The notes under the pieces: model-generated
What the model saw: the letters and a program-made list of their open reading frames with translations, nothing else
Databases searched by the model: none
What the model was told of the DNA's origin: nothing
DNA from: G963665495 sp963677785
GTDB taxonomy: Bacteria > Desulfobacterota > Desulfovibrionia > Desulfovibrionales > Desulfovibrionaceae
Direction of reading: 5' to 3'
Length of the DNA stretch: 64,000 nt
NCBI GenBank assembly: GCA_963677785.2
Contig: CAXXDH010000002.1
Location: forward strand, 930,001-994,000
Position numbers and translations under genes: made by a program
Part shown: positions 24,655-33,200 of the stretch, one piece after another
How positions within the stretch are numbered: the stretch's first letter is position 1
Layout of the letters: every line of letters begins with the position of its first letter

Positions 24655-25497
24655 TTAAACCAGCTCGGCTTTTTTCTGTTCTTCAATTTCGGTTACATAT
24701 AATTCGACATCCTTGCTTTTAAGCATGTTGCGAAAGGCGATCGGGGGGGTCTTATCCGTGAAAACCGCGTCTATTTCCGAAAGATCTGCGATGCGGACCA
24801 TGGCGTTTCGGTTGAATTTGCTGTGATCGGTTACCAGGTACACGTTCCGGGAGTTGTCGATAATTTCTCTGGCCACGCTGACTTCATGGTAATCATAATC
24901 CAGTAGGGTGCCGTCCTCGTCAATGCCTGAAACACCGATAATTCCATAATCCACCTTGAACTGGCGGATGAATTCGACAGTGGCTTCACCTGTGACGCCT
25001 TTGTCTCTGTGACGGACCATGCCGCCCGCAATAATCACATTGCAATCCTTGCTGCTGCTCATGATCAGAGCCACGTTCAGATTGTTGGTAATGACGCGCA
25101 AGCCTTTGTGGTCGGCCAAAGCCTTGGCGACTTCTTCCGTGGTGGTGCCGATGTTGATGAACAGGGAAGCGGCATCGGGAATGAGCTTGGCCACCATGGA
25201 ACCAATACGTTGCTTTTCCAGATGCAGGATATTTTTGCGAGCCGTATAATCAACGTTTTCCACGCTGGAGGATTTGCCCACACCGCCATGATAACGTTGC
25301 AACAGGTCGCATCCACTCAGAAAGCTGATGTCCCTCCGGATGGTCTGCGGCGTTACTTCAAAATGTTGGGCCAAGGTTTCGATGGGGGCGAATCCCCGTT
25401 CATTGACCAGCGTCAAAATGTCGCGCTGGCGTTTCGACAAAGAATCCATGCTGCATTCGGCTCCACGACGTTTCTTTTTTCTTGGAAAACTGCTCAC
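24655..25497 (-). CDS. glpR: DeoR-family regulator, GlpR-like
   Basis: 280 residues. N-terminal DeoR helix-turn-helix (about 18-75) with QRDILTLVNERGFAPIETLAQ and VTPQTIRRDISFL; C-terminal sugar-phosphate-sensing domain with NIGTTTEEVAKAL and VITNNLNVALIM (about 110-145) and TGEATVEFIRQFKVDYGIIG. GTG start after AAAAGGAGCCGATTT. It is divergent from glpD, and GlpR-type operators lie between the two, so it very likely controls glycerol genes with glycerol-3-phosphate as inducer. Assignment as GlpR rests on context and operators. Confidence 0.85.
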   Translation of the reverse strand: MSSFPRKKKRRGAECSMDSLSKRQRDILTLVNERGFAPIETLAQHFEVTPQTIRRDISFLSGCDLLQRYHGGVGKSSSVENVDYTARKNILHLEKQRIGSMVAKLIPDAASLFINIGTTTEEVAKALADHKGLRVITNNLNVALIMSSSKDCNVIIAGGMVRHRDKGVTGEATVEFIRQFKVDYGIIGVSGIDEDGTLLDYDYHEVSVAREIIDNSRNVYLVTDHSKFNRNAMVRIADLSEIDAVFTDKTPPIAFRNMLKSKDVELYVTEIEEQKKAELV

Positions 25498-25700
25498 AAA
25501 TCGGCTCCTTTTGGTCAGCAGGCATGCTTCGAGAAAAAGGGCTATGACTTAACCTTGGATAGCAAGTATGTGCGCAAAAAAACAACTCTGCTTAAAAATG
25601 TTCCAAATTTTTCCATGCATTTGAATGAACGTCAACACTGAGAGTAAAAAGAACATAAAAAAGGGGGACATGCCCTGAAATGGTCGTATTGGAAGCGCTT

Positions 25701-25740
25701 AATGTTCATTTTTTGAAAGAAATTTTCATTTTCGAACATT
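25701..25740. promoter_or_regulatory. Tandem GlpR-type operators upstream of glpD
   Basis: Two abutting 20-bp sites match the pattern AATGTTC-N6-GAACATT known for GlpR. Site A (25701-25720) has a perfect left half and a poor right half (TGAAAGA). Site B (25721-25740) has AATTTTC then a perfect GAACATT. Their order places perfect half-sites at the two outer edges of the 40-bp block. Confidence 0.7.
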
Positions 25741-25745
25741 AATTC

Positions 25746-25774
25746 TTGGCATGAAGTAAAAAAAAACGTATATT
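25746..25774 (+). promoter_or_regulatory. glpD promoter
   Basis: TTGGCA, a 17-bp spacer with an A9 tract, then TATATT. It starts 5 bp after the operator block. A second possible -10, TATAAT, lies at 25793-25798 but lacks a -35 partner. Confidence 0.5.
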
Positions 25775-25896
25775 ACAACCCAATAAATGTCGTATAATGG
25801 GCTGACTCACAAAAATGGCCCGCATTAGCGTACCTTAGAGTGGCAGGTCATGAAGCTTTTCGGCCGATTATGGTTGAAATTGAAAGGGAGAACCCG

Positions 25897-27462
25897 ATGA
25901 AGCGTTCGGATTGCGTGCAGAAGATGGCAGAGGGCGTCCGCACTTGGGACATTATTATTGTAGGTGGGGGCGCTACTGGTCTAGGTTGTGGCGTTGATGC
26001 CGCTGCAAGAGGGTACTCGGTTTTGCTGCTGGAACAAAGCGATTTTGCCGAGGCAACTTCAAGCCGCAGCACGAAAATGGTGCATGGCGGCGTGCGGTAC
26101 CTGGCACAGGGCAATATTTCGCTTGTAACGGAAGCATTGCGGGAACGTGGCATTTTACGACAGAACGCTCCGCATCTTTGCTATAACCAGAAATTTGTTG
26201 TGCCTGATTATAATTTTTTGGGACTGCCGTATTATGGTACCGGTCTCAAGTTGTATGATCTGCTGGCGCGCAAGCTCAGTTTCGGGCCGTCGCAGATTCT
26301 TTCCAAGAAATCGGTCGTACGTGAGATTCCCGGCGTGCTTCAGGAGAAGCTCAAAGGCGGTGTAACCTATCATGACGGCCAGTTTGACGATGCGCGCCTA
26401 GCCCTTACCCTGGCCAAGACCATGTCCGATCTGGGCGGGGTGCCTGTCAATTACGTCAAGGTAACAGGTTTGCTCAAAAACGCACCGGGATATGTCTGTG
26501 GTGTGGAGGCTGAGGATAAACTGACAGGCAAAACCTACGAACTGAAAGCCAAAGCCGTGATCAACGCAACTGGCATTTTCGCGGACGGCATGATGAACCT
26601 GGACAATCCGGACCACAAGAAACTCATCGCTCCCAGTCAGGGGATTCACCTGGTCATCGATCAGGAATTCCTCGGCGGTCAAACGGGCTTGATGGTTCCC
26701 AAAACCGACGACGGCCGTGTAATCTTTTTTGTTCCCTGGCATGGCAAAGTGGTGGTAGGGACGACGGATACTCCTATTGATGAAGTAAGTATGGAACCCC
26801 AGGCGTTCAAGGAGGAAGTAGATTTCCTCGTAGAACATTCCGCCCGCTATCTGGCTCGTCCGCCCAAGCATTCGGATGTTCGCAGTGTTTTCTGCGGTAT
26901 CAGGCCGTTGATTGCTGCAGGAGACAGTTCCGGCAAGACTTCCAAACTATCCCGAGATCATTTTCTCACGGTATCTCCCAACAAATTGCTGACCATTGCC
27001 GGCGGAAAATGGACCACCTATCGGCATATGGCCGAGGACGCAGTCAATCATGCCGTTGCCATGAGCGGGTTGACCTTCCGCCCATCACCGACCAAGCATA
27101 TCAAGCTCCATGGCTATACGGAGACTTACAACCATTTTGATCATTGGCATGTTTACGGCAGTGAAGAGGGCGAAATCAAGGCTCTTGCCGCGGAACAGCC
27201 TGAACTGGAAAACAAGTTGCACGAAGGCTTGCCCTATACCGAGATGGAAGTACTTTGGGCCGTACGACAGGAGATGGCCCAATCGGTCTCAGATATTTTG
27301 GCGCGTCGTACGCGTTCTCTGATTCTGGATGCCAAAGCGGCAAAGGAATGTGCTCCAAGGGTTGCCGCAATTGCAGCCAAAGAACTGGGCAAAGACGAAA
27401 CGTGGCAGAAAGAACAGGTTGCGGCCTTCAATACGCTGACTGAGAAATATATTGTCGAGTAA
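25897..27462 (+). CDS. glpD: Aerobic-type glycerol-3-phosphate dehydrogenase
   Basis: Membrane-associated FAD enzyme that oxidises glycerol-3-phosphate to DHAP and passes electrons to quinone. 521 residues. Start at the ATG after GAAAGGGAGAACCCG. FAD dinucleotide motif DIIIVGGGATGLGCGVDAA (about 17-35), then SSRSTKMVHGGVRYL, a second FAD segment VINATGIFADGM, VGTTDTP, and the C-terminal GGKWTTYRHMAEDAV. Typical GlpD single-subunit length. Part of the glycerol regulon with glpR, glpF and glpK. Confidence 0.93.
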   Translation: MKRSDCVQKMAEGVRTWDIIIVGGGATGLGCGVDAAARGYSVLLLEQSDFAEATSSRSTKMVHGGVRYLAQGNISLVTEALRERGILRQNAPHLCYNQKFVVPDYNFLGLPYYGTGLKLYDLLARKLSFGPSQILSKKSVVREIPGVLQEKLKGGVTYHDGQFDDARLALTLAKTMSDLGGVPVNYVKVTGLLKNAPGYVCGVEAEDKLTGKTYELKAKAVINATGIFADGMMNLDNPDHKKLIAPSQGIHLVIDQEFLGGQTGLMVPKTDDGRVIFFVPWHGKVVVGTTDTPIDEVSMEPQAFKEEVDFLVEHSARYLARPPKHSDVRSVFCGIRPLIAAGDSSGKTSKLSRDHFLTVSPNKLLTIAGGKWTTYRHMAEDAVNHAVAMSGLTFRPSPTKHIKLHGYTETYNHFDHWHVYGSEEGEIKALAAEQPELENKLHEGLPYTEMEVLWAVRQEMAQSVSDILARRTRSLILDAKAAKECAPRVAAIAAKELGKDETWQKEQVAAFNTLTEKYIVE

Positions 27463-27489
27463 CTCGATTATTATGTTTCACTTGCTGAA

Positions 27490-27533
27490 TAACGCTGTCA
27501 AAGCCGTTTTCCGGTTTCGGCAGCGTTTTTTTT
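27490..27533 (+). terminator. Terminator of glpD
   Basis: AACGCTG ... CAGCGTT outer stem with an inner AAGCCG/CGGTTT pairing and a following run of eight T. About 30 bp after the glpD stop. Confidence 0.8.
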
Positions 27534-27683
27534 AGCTTTTTTTCGTTTTGGATATAGATTTTTTCGGCTAAATCGGATGATACAAAAACAGTTGAGATTA
27601 TTTTTTTCATTTTTGTCGTTTTGTGAAATGATAGCAGAAAAAAATGATCAATATGAGGAATTAATAAACATAAATGCCCTATT

Positions 27684-27703
27684 AATGTTCTAATGTGAAC
27701 ATT
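27684..27703. promoter_or_regulatory. GlpR-type operator upstream of glpF
   Basis: Perfect inverted repeat AATGTTC-TAATGT-GAACATT, 20 bp, the same length and half-sites as the sites upstream of glpD. It is the best match in the window. Confidence 0.8.
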
Positions 27704-27708
27704 TTTAC

Positions 27709-27737
27709 TTGATTTATTTCGAATATTACAGAATAAT
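27709..27737 (+). promoter_or_regulatory. glpFK promoter
   Basis: TTGATT, 17-bp spacer, AATAAT. Its -35 box begins 5 bp after the operator, the same distance as at glpD. The leader to the glpF start is about 105 nt and AT-rich. Confidence 0.45.
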
Positions 27738-27848
27738 GACGTTCGAGTTTGTTTCGTGTTACTTGGTTGGGCGTAAAGTGTTCTTTTATAGTTCATTTTC
27801 GAAAGGAAATGGATTGGGCTTCAACTCGTCGCGTAATGGGAGAGCGGT

Positions 27849-28556
27849 ATGAGTGTATTTCTAAGTGAATTGGTCGGTACCCTGATCTTGACGCTGTTCG
27901 GTTGTGGCGTATGTGCGAATGTCTTGCTGGAAAAATCAAAAGGGCAAAACAGCGGTTGGATAGTCATCACCCTCGGGTGGGGATTTGCGGTCGCCTTTGC
28001 CGTGTATGTGACGGGCAAATTTTCCGGCGCCCACATCAACCCCGCTGTGACCATTGGTCTGGCTGCGGCAGGTGCTTTTCCCTGGGCCCAGGTGCCTGTG
28101 TATATTGCTGGACAGATGATCGGCGCTTTTCTCGGAGCGGTCATTTGTTATTGGACATATCTGCCTCACTGGAAGGCCACGGATAACCAAGGGTTCAAAC
28201 TCGGTATTTTTTGCACCGGTCCTGCCATCCCCAACGTGTTCTCCAACTTTCTCTGCGAGTTCATTGGAACTGCGGCCCTGTTGTTCGGCCTTCTCGGCCT
28301 TGGCGCCAATGAATTCAGCAAAGGGCTGAATCCTCTCATCGTTGGCTTTTACATTGTTGCCATCGGTATGTCCCTTGGTGGCCCCACCGGATACGCAATC
28401 AATCCGGCTCGAGATCTGGGCCCGCGTATCGCGCATGCCATACTGCCCATCTCCGGCAAAGGCACCAGTGACTGGGGGTATTCCTGGATTCCCATTATTG
28501 CTCCGGTCTGCGGTGGCGTTTTCGGAGCCTTGCTGTATACGGTGTTAGCAGGTTAA
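27849..28556 (+). CDS. glpF: Glycerol facilitator (aquaglyceroporin)
   Basis: Channel for passive glycerol entry. 235 residues with six helices and the two half-helix NPA boxes: HINPAVT (about 62-68) and INPARDLGPR (about 184-193). The Asp after the second NPAR is the marker of glycerol-permeable rather than water-selective members. Start after GGGAGAGCGGT. It lies 55 bp upstream of glpK, so uptake and phosphorylation are coordinated. Confidence 0.95.
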   Translation: MSVFLSELVGTLILTLFGCGVCANVLLEKSKGQNSGWIVITLGWGFAVAFAVYVTGKFSGAHINPAVTIGLAAAGAFPWAQVPVYIAGQMIGAFLGAVICYWTYLPHWKATDNQGFKLGIFCTGPAIPNVFSNFLCEFIGTAALLFGLLGLGANEFSKGLNPLIVGFYIVAIGMSLGGPTGYAINPARDLGPRIAHAILPISGKGTSDWGYSWIPIIAPVCGGVFGALLYTVLAG

Positions 28557-28611
28557 GAAGTAGTAGGCGTAATAATTGCCGATCTGTTAGGCGTTCAACC
28601 AGGAGGAAAAC

Positions 28612-30105
28612 ATGAGCAAGCAGTACGTGTTGGCAATCGACCAGGGAACCACCAGTTCCCGTGCCATTGTGTTCGACAAAAAAGGTGATATTGTCACCGT
28701 AACCCAAAAAGAGTTTACGCAGTATTTCCCCAAGCCGGGGTGGGTTGAGCACGATGCAATGGAGATCTGGTCTTCTGTTCAGGCCGTAGTGGCCGAAGCC
28801 CTTGCGCATGAGGCCGTAAGCGCGGATGCAATCGCCGCCATCGGTATTACCAATCAGCGCGAAACCGCTGTCGTCTGGGACAAGACAACCGGCAAACCTG
28901 TTTACAACGCCATTGTCTGGCAGTCTCGCCAGACAATGGGCATTTGTGATGAGCTCAAAGCAAAAGGTCTCAATGACAAAGTCCGGGAAAAAACCGGATT
29001 GTTGATTGATGCCTATTTCTCCGGCACCAAGGTCAAATGGATCCTGGACAATGTTGAAGGCGCCCGTGAAAAAGCTGAAAAGGGCGATCTGCTGTTTGGA
29101 ACCATTGATTCCTGGCTGGTTTGGAAACTCACCGGCGGCAATGTGCACGTAACGGATTACACCAACGCATCCCGGACGTTGATGTACAACATCCACGAGC
29201 TCAAATGGGACGAAGAATTACTCGAAATGCTGACCGTTCCCAAAACCATGCTGCCTGAAGTCCGTCCTTCCTCTGAAGTGTACGGAAATACGTCCAAGGA
29301 AGCTTTTCAGGGATTGGAACTGCCCATCGCCGGCATGGCCGGTGACCAGCAGGCAGCGCTGTTCGGACAGGCTTGTTTCAGCGAGGGCATGGCAAAGAAC
29401 ACCTACGGCACGGGCTGTTTCATGCTCATGAATACCGGTGAAAAGGCTGTTGCTTCCAAAAATGGTTTGTTGACCACCATCGCCTGGGGCGTTGACGGCA
29501 AGATCGAATACGCTCTCGAAGGATCCATTTTTGTTGCCGGTTCCGCTATTCAATGGTTGCGTGATGGTCTGCGGATGTTCCGTGATGCCAAGGATTGCGA
29601 ACTGTACGCCACCCGTGTCCAGGATTCGGAAGGCGTCTACATGGTTCCGGCATTTGTCGGGCTGGGCGCTCCTTATTGGGACAGCGAAGTCCGCGGTGCT
29701 TTTTTCGGTCTTACCCGCGGCACCACCAAGGAACACTTTATCCGGGCGACTCTGGAGTCCTTGTGCTACCAGACCAAAGACGTGCTTTCCGCCATGGAAG
29801 CCGACTCCGGCATCAAGCTGGAAAAGCTGCGCGTTGATGGCGGTGCGGTAGCCAATACGTTGATGCTCCAGATTCAGTCCGATTTCCTCGGTGTGCCTGT
29901 AGAACGTCCGTTGTGCATTGAAACCACGGCCTTGGGCGCAGCCTACCTGGCCGGTTTGGCAGTCGGGTTCTGGACGGATAAAGAAGATATCACTAAAAAT
30001 TGGGGTGTTGACCGTCAGTTCAGCCCCAAAATGGAAGAAGCAGATGCCGCCAAGTTGTACGAAGGCTGGCAGAAAGCCGTCAAAGCCACAATGGCTATGA
30101 AATAA
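28612..30105 (+). CDS. glpK: Glycerol kinase
   Basis: Phosphorylates glycerol to glycerol-3-phosphate, trapping it in the cell. 497 residues, standard length. FGGY-family motifs: LAIDQGTTSSRAIVFD (7-22), GWVEHDAMEIW, ITNQRETAVVWDKTTGKP, YTNASRTLMYNI, GMAGDQQAALFGQ, KNTYGTGCFMLMNTG, and the C-terminal LRVDGGAVANTLMLQIQSD. Strong site AACCAGGAGGAAAAC. It is the last gene before the terminator hairpins near 30130-30224. Confidence 0.97.
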   Translation: MSKQYVLAIDQGTTSSRAIVFDKKGDIVTVTQKEFTQYFPKPGWVEHDAMEIWSSVQAVVAEALAHEAVSADAIAAIGITNQRETAVVWDKTTGKPVYNAIVWQSRQTMGICDELKAKGLNDKVREKTGLLIDAYFSGTKVKWILDNVEGAREKAEKGDLLFGTIDSWLVWKLTGGNVHVTDYTNASRTLMYNIHELKWDEELLEMLTVPKTMLPEVRPSSEVYGNTSKEAFQGLELPIAGMAGDQQAALFGQACFSEGMAKNTYGTGCFMLMNTGEKAVASKNGLLTTIAWGVDGKIEYALEGSIFVAGSAIQWLRDGLRMFRDAKDCELYATRVQDSEGVYMVPAFVGLGAPYWDSEVRGAFFGLTRGTTKEHFIRATLESLCYQTKDVLSAMEADSGIKLEKLRVDGGAVANTLMLQIQSDFLGVPVERPLCIETTALGAAYLAGLAVGFWTDKEDITKNWGVDRQFSPKMEEADAAKLYEGWQKAVKATMAMK

Positions 30106-30128
30106 TTACCCCCTTTGCATGCCAACTA

Positions 30129-30224
30129 GTGGAGCTTCGCTCCACGCACCTGCTGGGGAGAATGCCAAGGGTTTTGCGTTGAGCCCTGGAACACTCCTTG
30201 CCAAGTGGAACAGTTCTCCCCAGC
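30129..30224 (+). terminator. Terminator region of glpFK with two hairpins
   Basis: A small perfect hairpin GTGGAGC-TTC-GCTCCAC (30129-30145) is followed by a large one with an 11-bp closing stem GCTGGGGAGAA (30152-30162) / TTCTCCCCAGC (30214-30224), enclosing about 50 nt, then ACCCCTTTTTT. Confidence 0.65.
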
Positions 30225-30235
30225 ACCCCTTTTTT

Positions 30236-30267
30236 CACTAAAAAAGGCCCTTGCAGCTGCAAGGGCC
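30236..30267 (-). terminator. Terminator of the PEP-synthase-like gene
   Basis: A perfect 22-bp palindrome (11-bp arm GGCCCTTGCAG, 30246-30267) which, read on the minus strand, is followed by TTTTTTAGTG. It sits 28 bp past the stop. Confidence 0.85.
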
Positions 30268-30295
30268 CGTATGTGCATTATTCCCAATAAAGCTG

Positions 30296-33200
30296 TTACC
30301 AGACTTTTTTCCGTTGATCAGCCAGCGCTTGGGCCTGTTCTTCATAGCTGGCGAACCCGGCCTGGTGCAGGGCGTCTTCGACGGTTTGCTGCCAGTTCCA
30401 GGTGGCGTAGATGACTGGTTTGTGGAAGGCGCTGCGGAATTTTTGCATTTCCTGGCGGTAAAAGGATTCCTGGTTCGTTTCCAGGTTTTCACGCAATTGT
30501 TCGTGCAGCCGGGCGAGTTCCCCCTCGTACCATTCCATCAGGTCGGACGCGGTTTCGTACTTCCTCAGAATGTGTTCGTAATTATGTTCTTTGAGGATTG
30601 TCTTCAAACGGACCAGGAACTGTTCGCGCAGCCAGTCGCCGAGTTTGCCCACAGTGATGTTGTGGCTTTCCACTTCGGCCATGTCCAGTTTGGTCTGGTG
30701 ATACGTATCCGGGACGACAGAGGCGGAAACAATGCCTGCGATGGCCACCAGACCGCGCAGGATGATGCTGTTGGAAACGCCCTGGCCGCAGAAGCCGACT
30801 TTTTTGCCGAATTTTTGACCGGTGAAAATGGCGCAGAGAATGGCCCAGACGACGGCCGGATCCTCTTCGTCGTAGATGTGGCTCAAGCGGGAGTTGTCGC
30901 GGTCCGTGGCCAGCACCATCTGGGTCATATCGTTGGAGCCGATGGAAAATCCATCCACTTCGTCAATGAACTGGCGGCACAGAATAGCATTACTGGGGAT
31001 TTCGGCCATAAGAATCAGTTTGAGTCCGTCCTTGCCGCTTTCGAGCTTATGCACTTGGCTGAGATAGCGTTTCATGGAGCGGGCTTCTTCCAGCGTACGG
31101 ACAAAGGGCAGCATGATCTGGAGATTTTTGCCGCCGAAGATGCCTCTGGCCAGTTTGAATGCTTCGATTTCCCAGTCGTGAATATCACGGGAAACACCTC
31201 GAAAACCGAGCATGGGGTTGTCTTCGTGGGTTTCGAACAGCGAACCGCCTACAAGATTGCGGTATTCGTTGGATTTGAAATCCGTCGTACGGTAGATGAT
31301 GTCCTTGCCGTAAAAGGCCATGGCGAACAGGGCCAGGCCCTGGGCCAGCGTCTGGGTGTAGTGTTCCTTGCCCGTACGGTAGCCGCGCGAACGGATGATG
31401 CAGCGGATGCGTTCGGGAATGCTGCGCAGTTGCTCCATTTCGTATTCCATGCCGGTGGCTTGGGCAACTTTGTGTCGCAGCTGAGCAATATTTTCCAGCG
31501 TGGTCTGGACAAGTGGATTATCTTTGATGCGTTCGGCCTGTTCTTTGGCCAGAGCTTTGAGTTCGGCGCGACGACGCAACGAGTCCGGATCTGAACCCGT
31601 AAGACCGTCGGATTCTTCGCGGTACCCCATGACGATGGATACATGCTCTTCCAGGTTGACGGAAGTTTTGAGGTCTTCAAGCCGATGGGTGGATACTTCG
31701 ACGTGGTTATCCAGTCTGGTTTCCAGCTCGCGCATTTCTCGGTGGATTGCCAGAACTTCATCCGTGGTTCTGGTGGACTCGCTGGCGGTCATGGTCTCGA
31801 GTTTTTGGGTAAGACCGGTAATCTGGCCGACGTAATCACGCAGACGCAGCTCAAGGGTAACAATCCCCGCAGCCATTTGTTCCTTGAGAATTTTGGTCAG
31901 CTCGTTGTCATGTTCGCTTAGTTTTTTCTTGACCACTTGTTCCAGCGAACCGCTGTCGTAAGCCTCAAGAGCAAGCGGGTGGACGCCGATGTTGCCGAGC
32001 ATGAATTCCGCGCGCAGCAGACCGATTTCGAAATCCGCCACTTGGCGCAAGCGAGAAAGAAACAGCGCTTGGCCCACGTCCGCGAGAATCAGGCCCACTT
32101 TCGTACGTGTTGCCGGCAGCGCGGCCGTGTCTATTTCGCCTCCGACATCCAGCAGCGGCAGAAGTCCGCGGTAAACCTGGCCACGTGAACCGTCCACCGT
32201 GATTTCCTGTCCGTCCAGATTGCGCAACAGTTCCACACGTTGGATACCGATAATCGCCGGGATACCCAGCTCGCGCGAGGTGATGGCCGCGTGACTGGTG
32301 TCGCCCCCCACATCCGCAAGGATTGCGGATGCGATGCGCATGCCGGGCACCATGTCCGGGTCCGTGCGTTCAGCGGCGAGAATGTCTCCTTTGTTGATTT
32401 TATTAAGTTCGAGGGCGGAGCGGAGGAAGCGTACCGTCCCTTGTCCGGCGCCGCGAGAAGCGCCGTTGCCGGCGAGGATCACTTCTGCGTTTTTGGCCGC
32501 CTTCGGATCGACTTCCTTGCGCCGCATGTAGATTTTTGTGGGATGCTTTTCAAATTCTTCGTTCCAGCGCGTTTCCGGACGCGCCTGGACAAACCACAAC
32601 CGGGATTCGGCGTCGATGCAGAATTCGGTGTCCATAATCATGCGATCGTAGGCCGTGCTGATGGCGCGTACGCCTTCGGCTACCTCTTCGGCCTGGGCCA
32701 GAGACAAGGACCACTGGTAGGCTTCATGTTCGGGAACAGGCACGGTGGTGGTGCCGCCACTGTGATCGTAGATGATTTTTTTGTCTTTGAAGCCCATGAA
32801 ACGGATGACGACTTCTGTTCCGTCATCACGTTTGAAAACGTAAAATTTATCAGGAGTGACCATACCGCCAACAACGGCTTCGCCCAATCCATAGCTGGCG
32901 TCGATGGAGACCAGGTCCTTGCGATCGGTGCCGCGGCAGCCGGTGGCGGTGTCCGCGCTGAATGCCGTACCGGAGATGACCGGGTTGATCATACGCATCA
33001 GGCATACCGAAAGCGACGTGTTTTCAATAGCCCATTCTTCTTTGGCCTTTTGAGCGATACTGTCGTCGCCGGAGCTTTCAGCACGGGCAACTGCATCCAG
33101 GATGGCTTCGCGGCGATAAGTCATGGACCGCAGATTGTATGCCGAGGCGCAGTCCCACTGATAGGCGCGGACGACCTGCGTTTCTCCCACCATGTTCAAG

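Noticed and set aside
25597..25616. Third GlpR-type site before glpR (AATGTTC half)
   Set aside because: The right half (TTTCCAT) does not match GAACATT.
30251..31594. 447-codon frame on the plus strand
   Set aside because: Antisense to the PEP-synthase-like gene and runs across its terminator.
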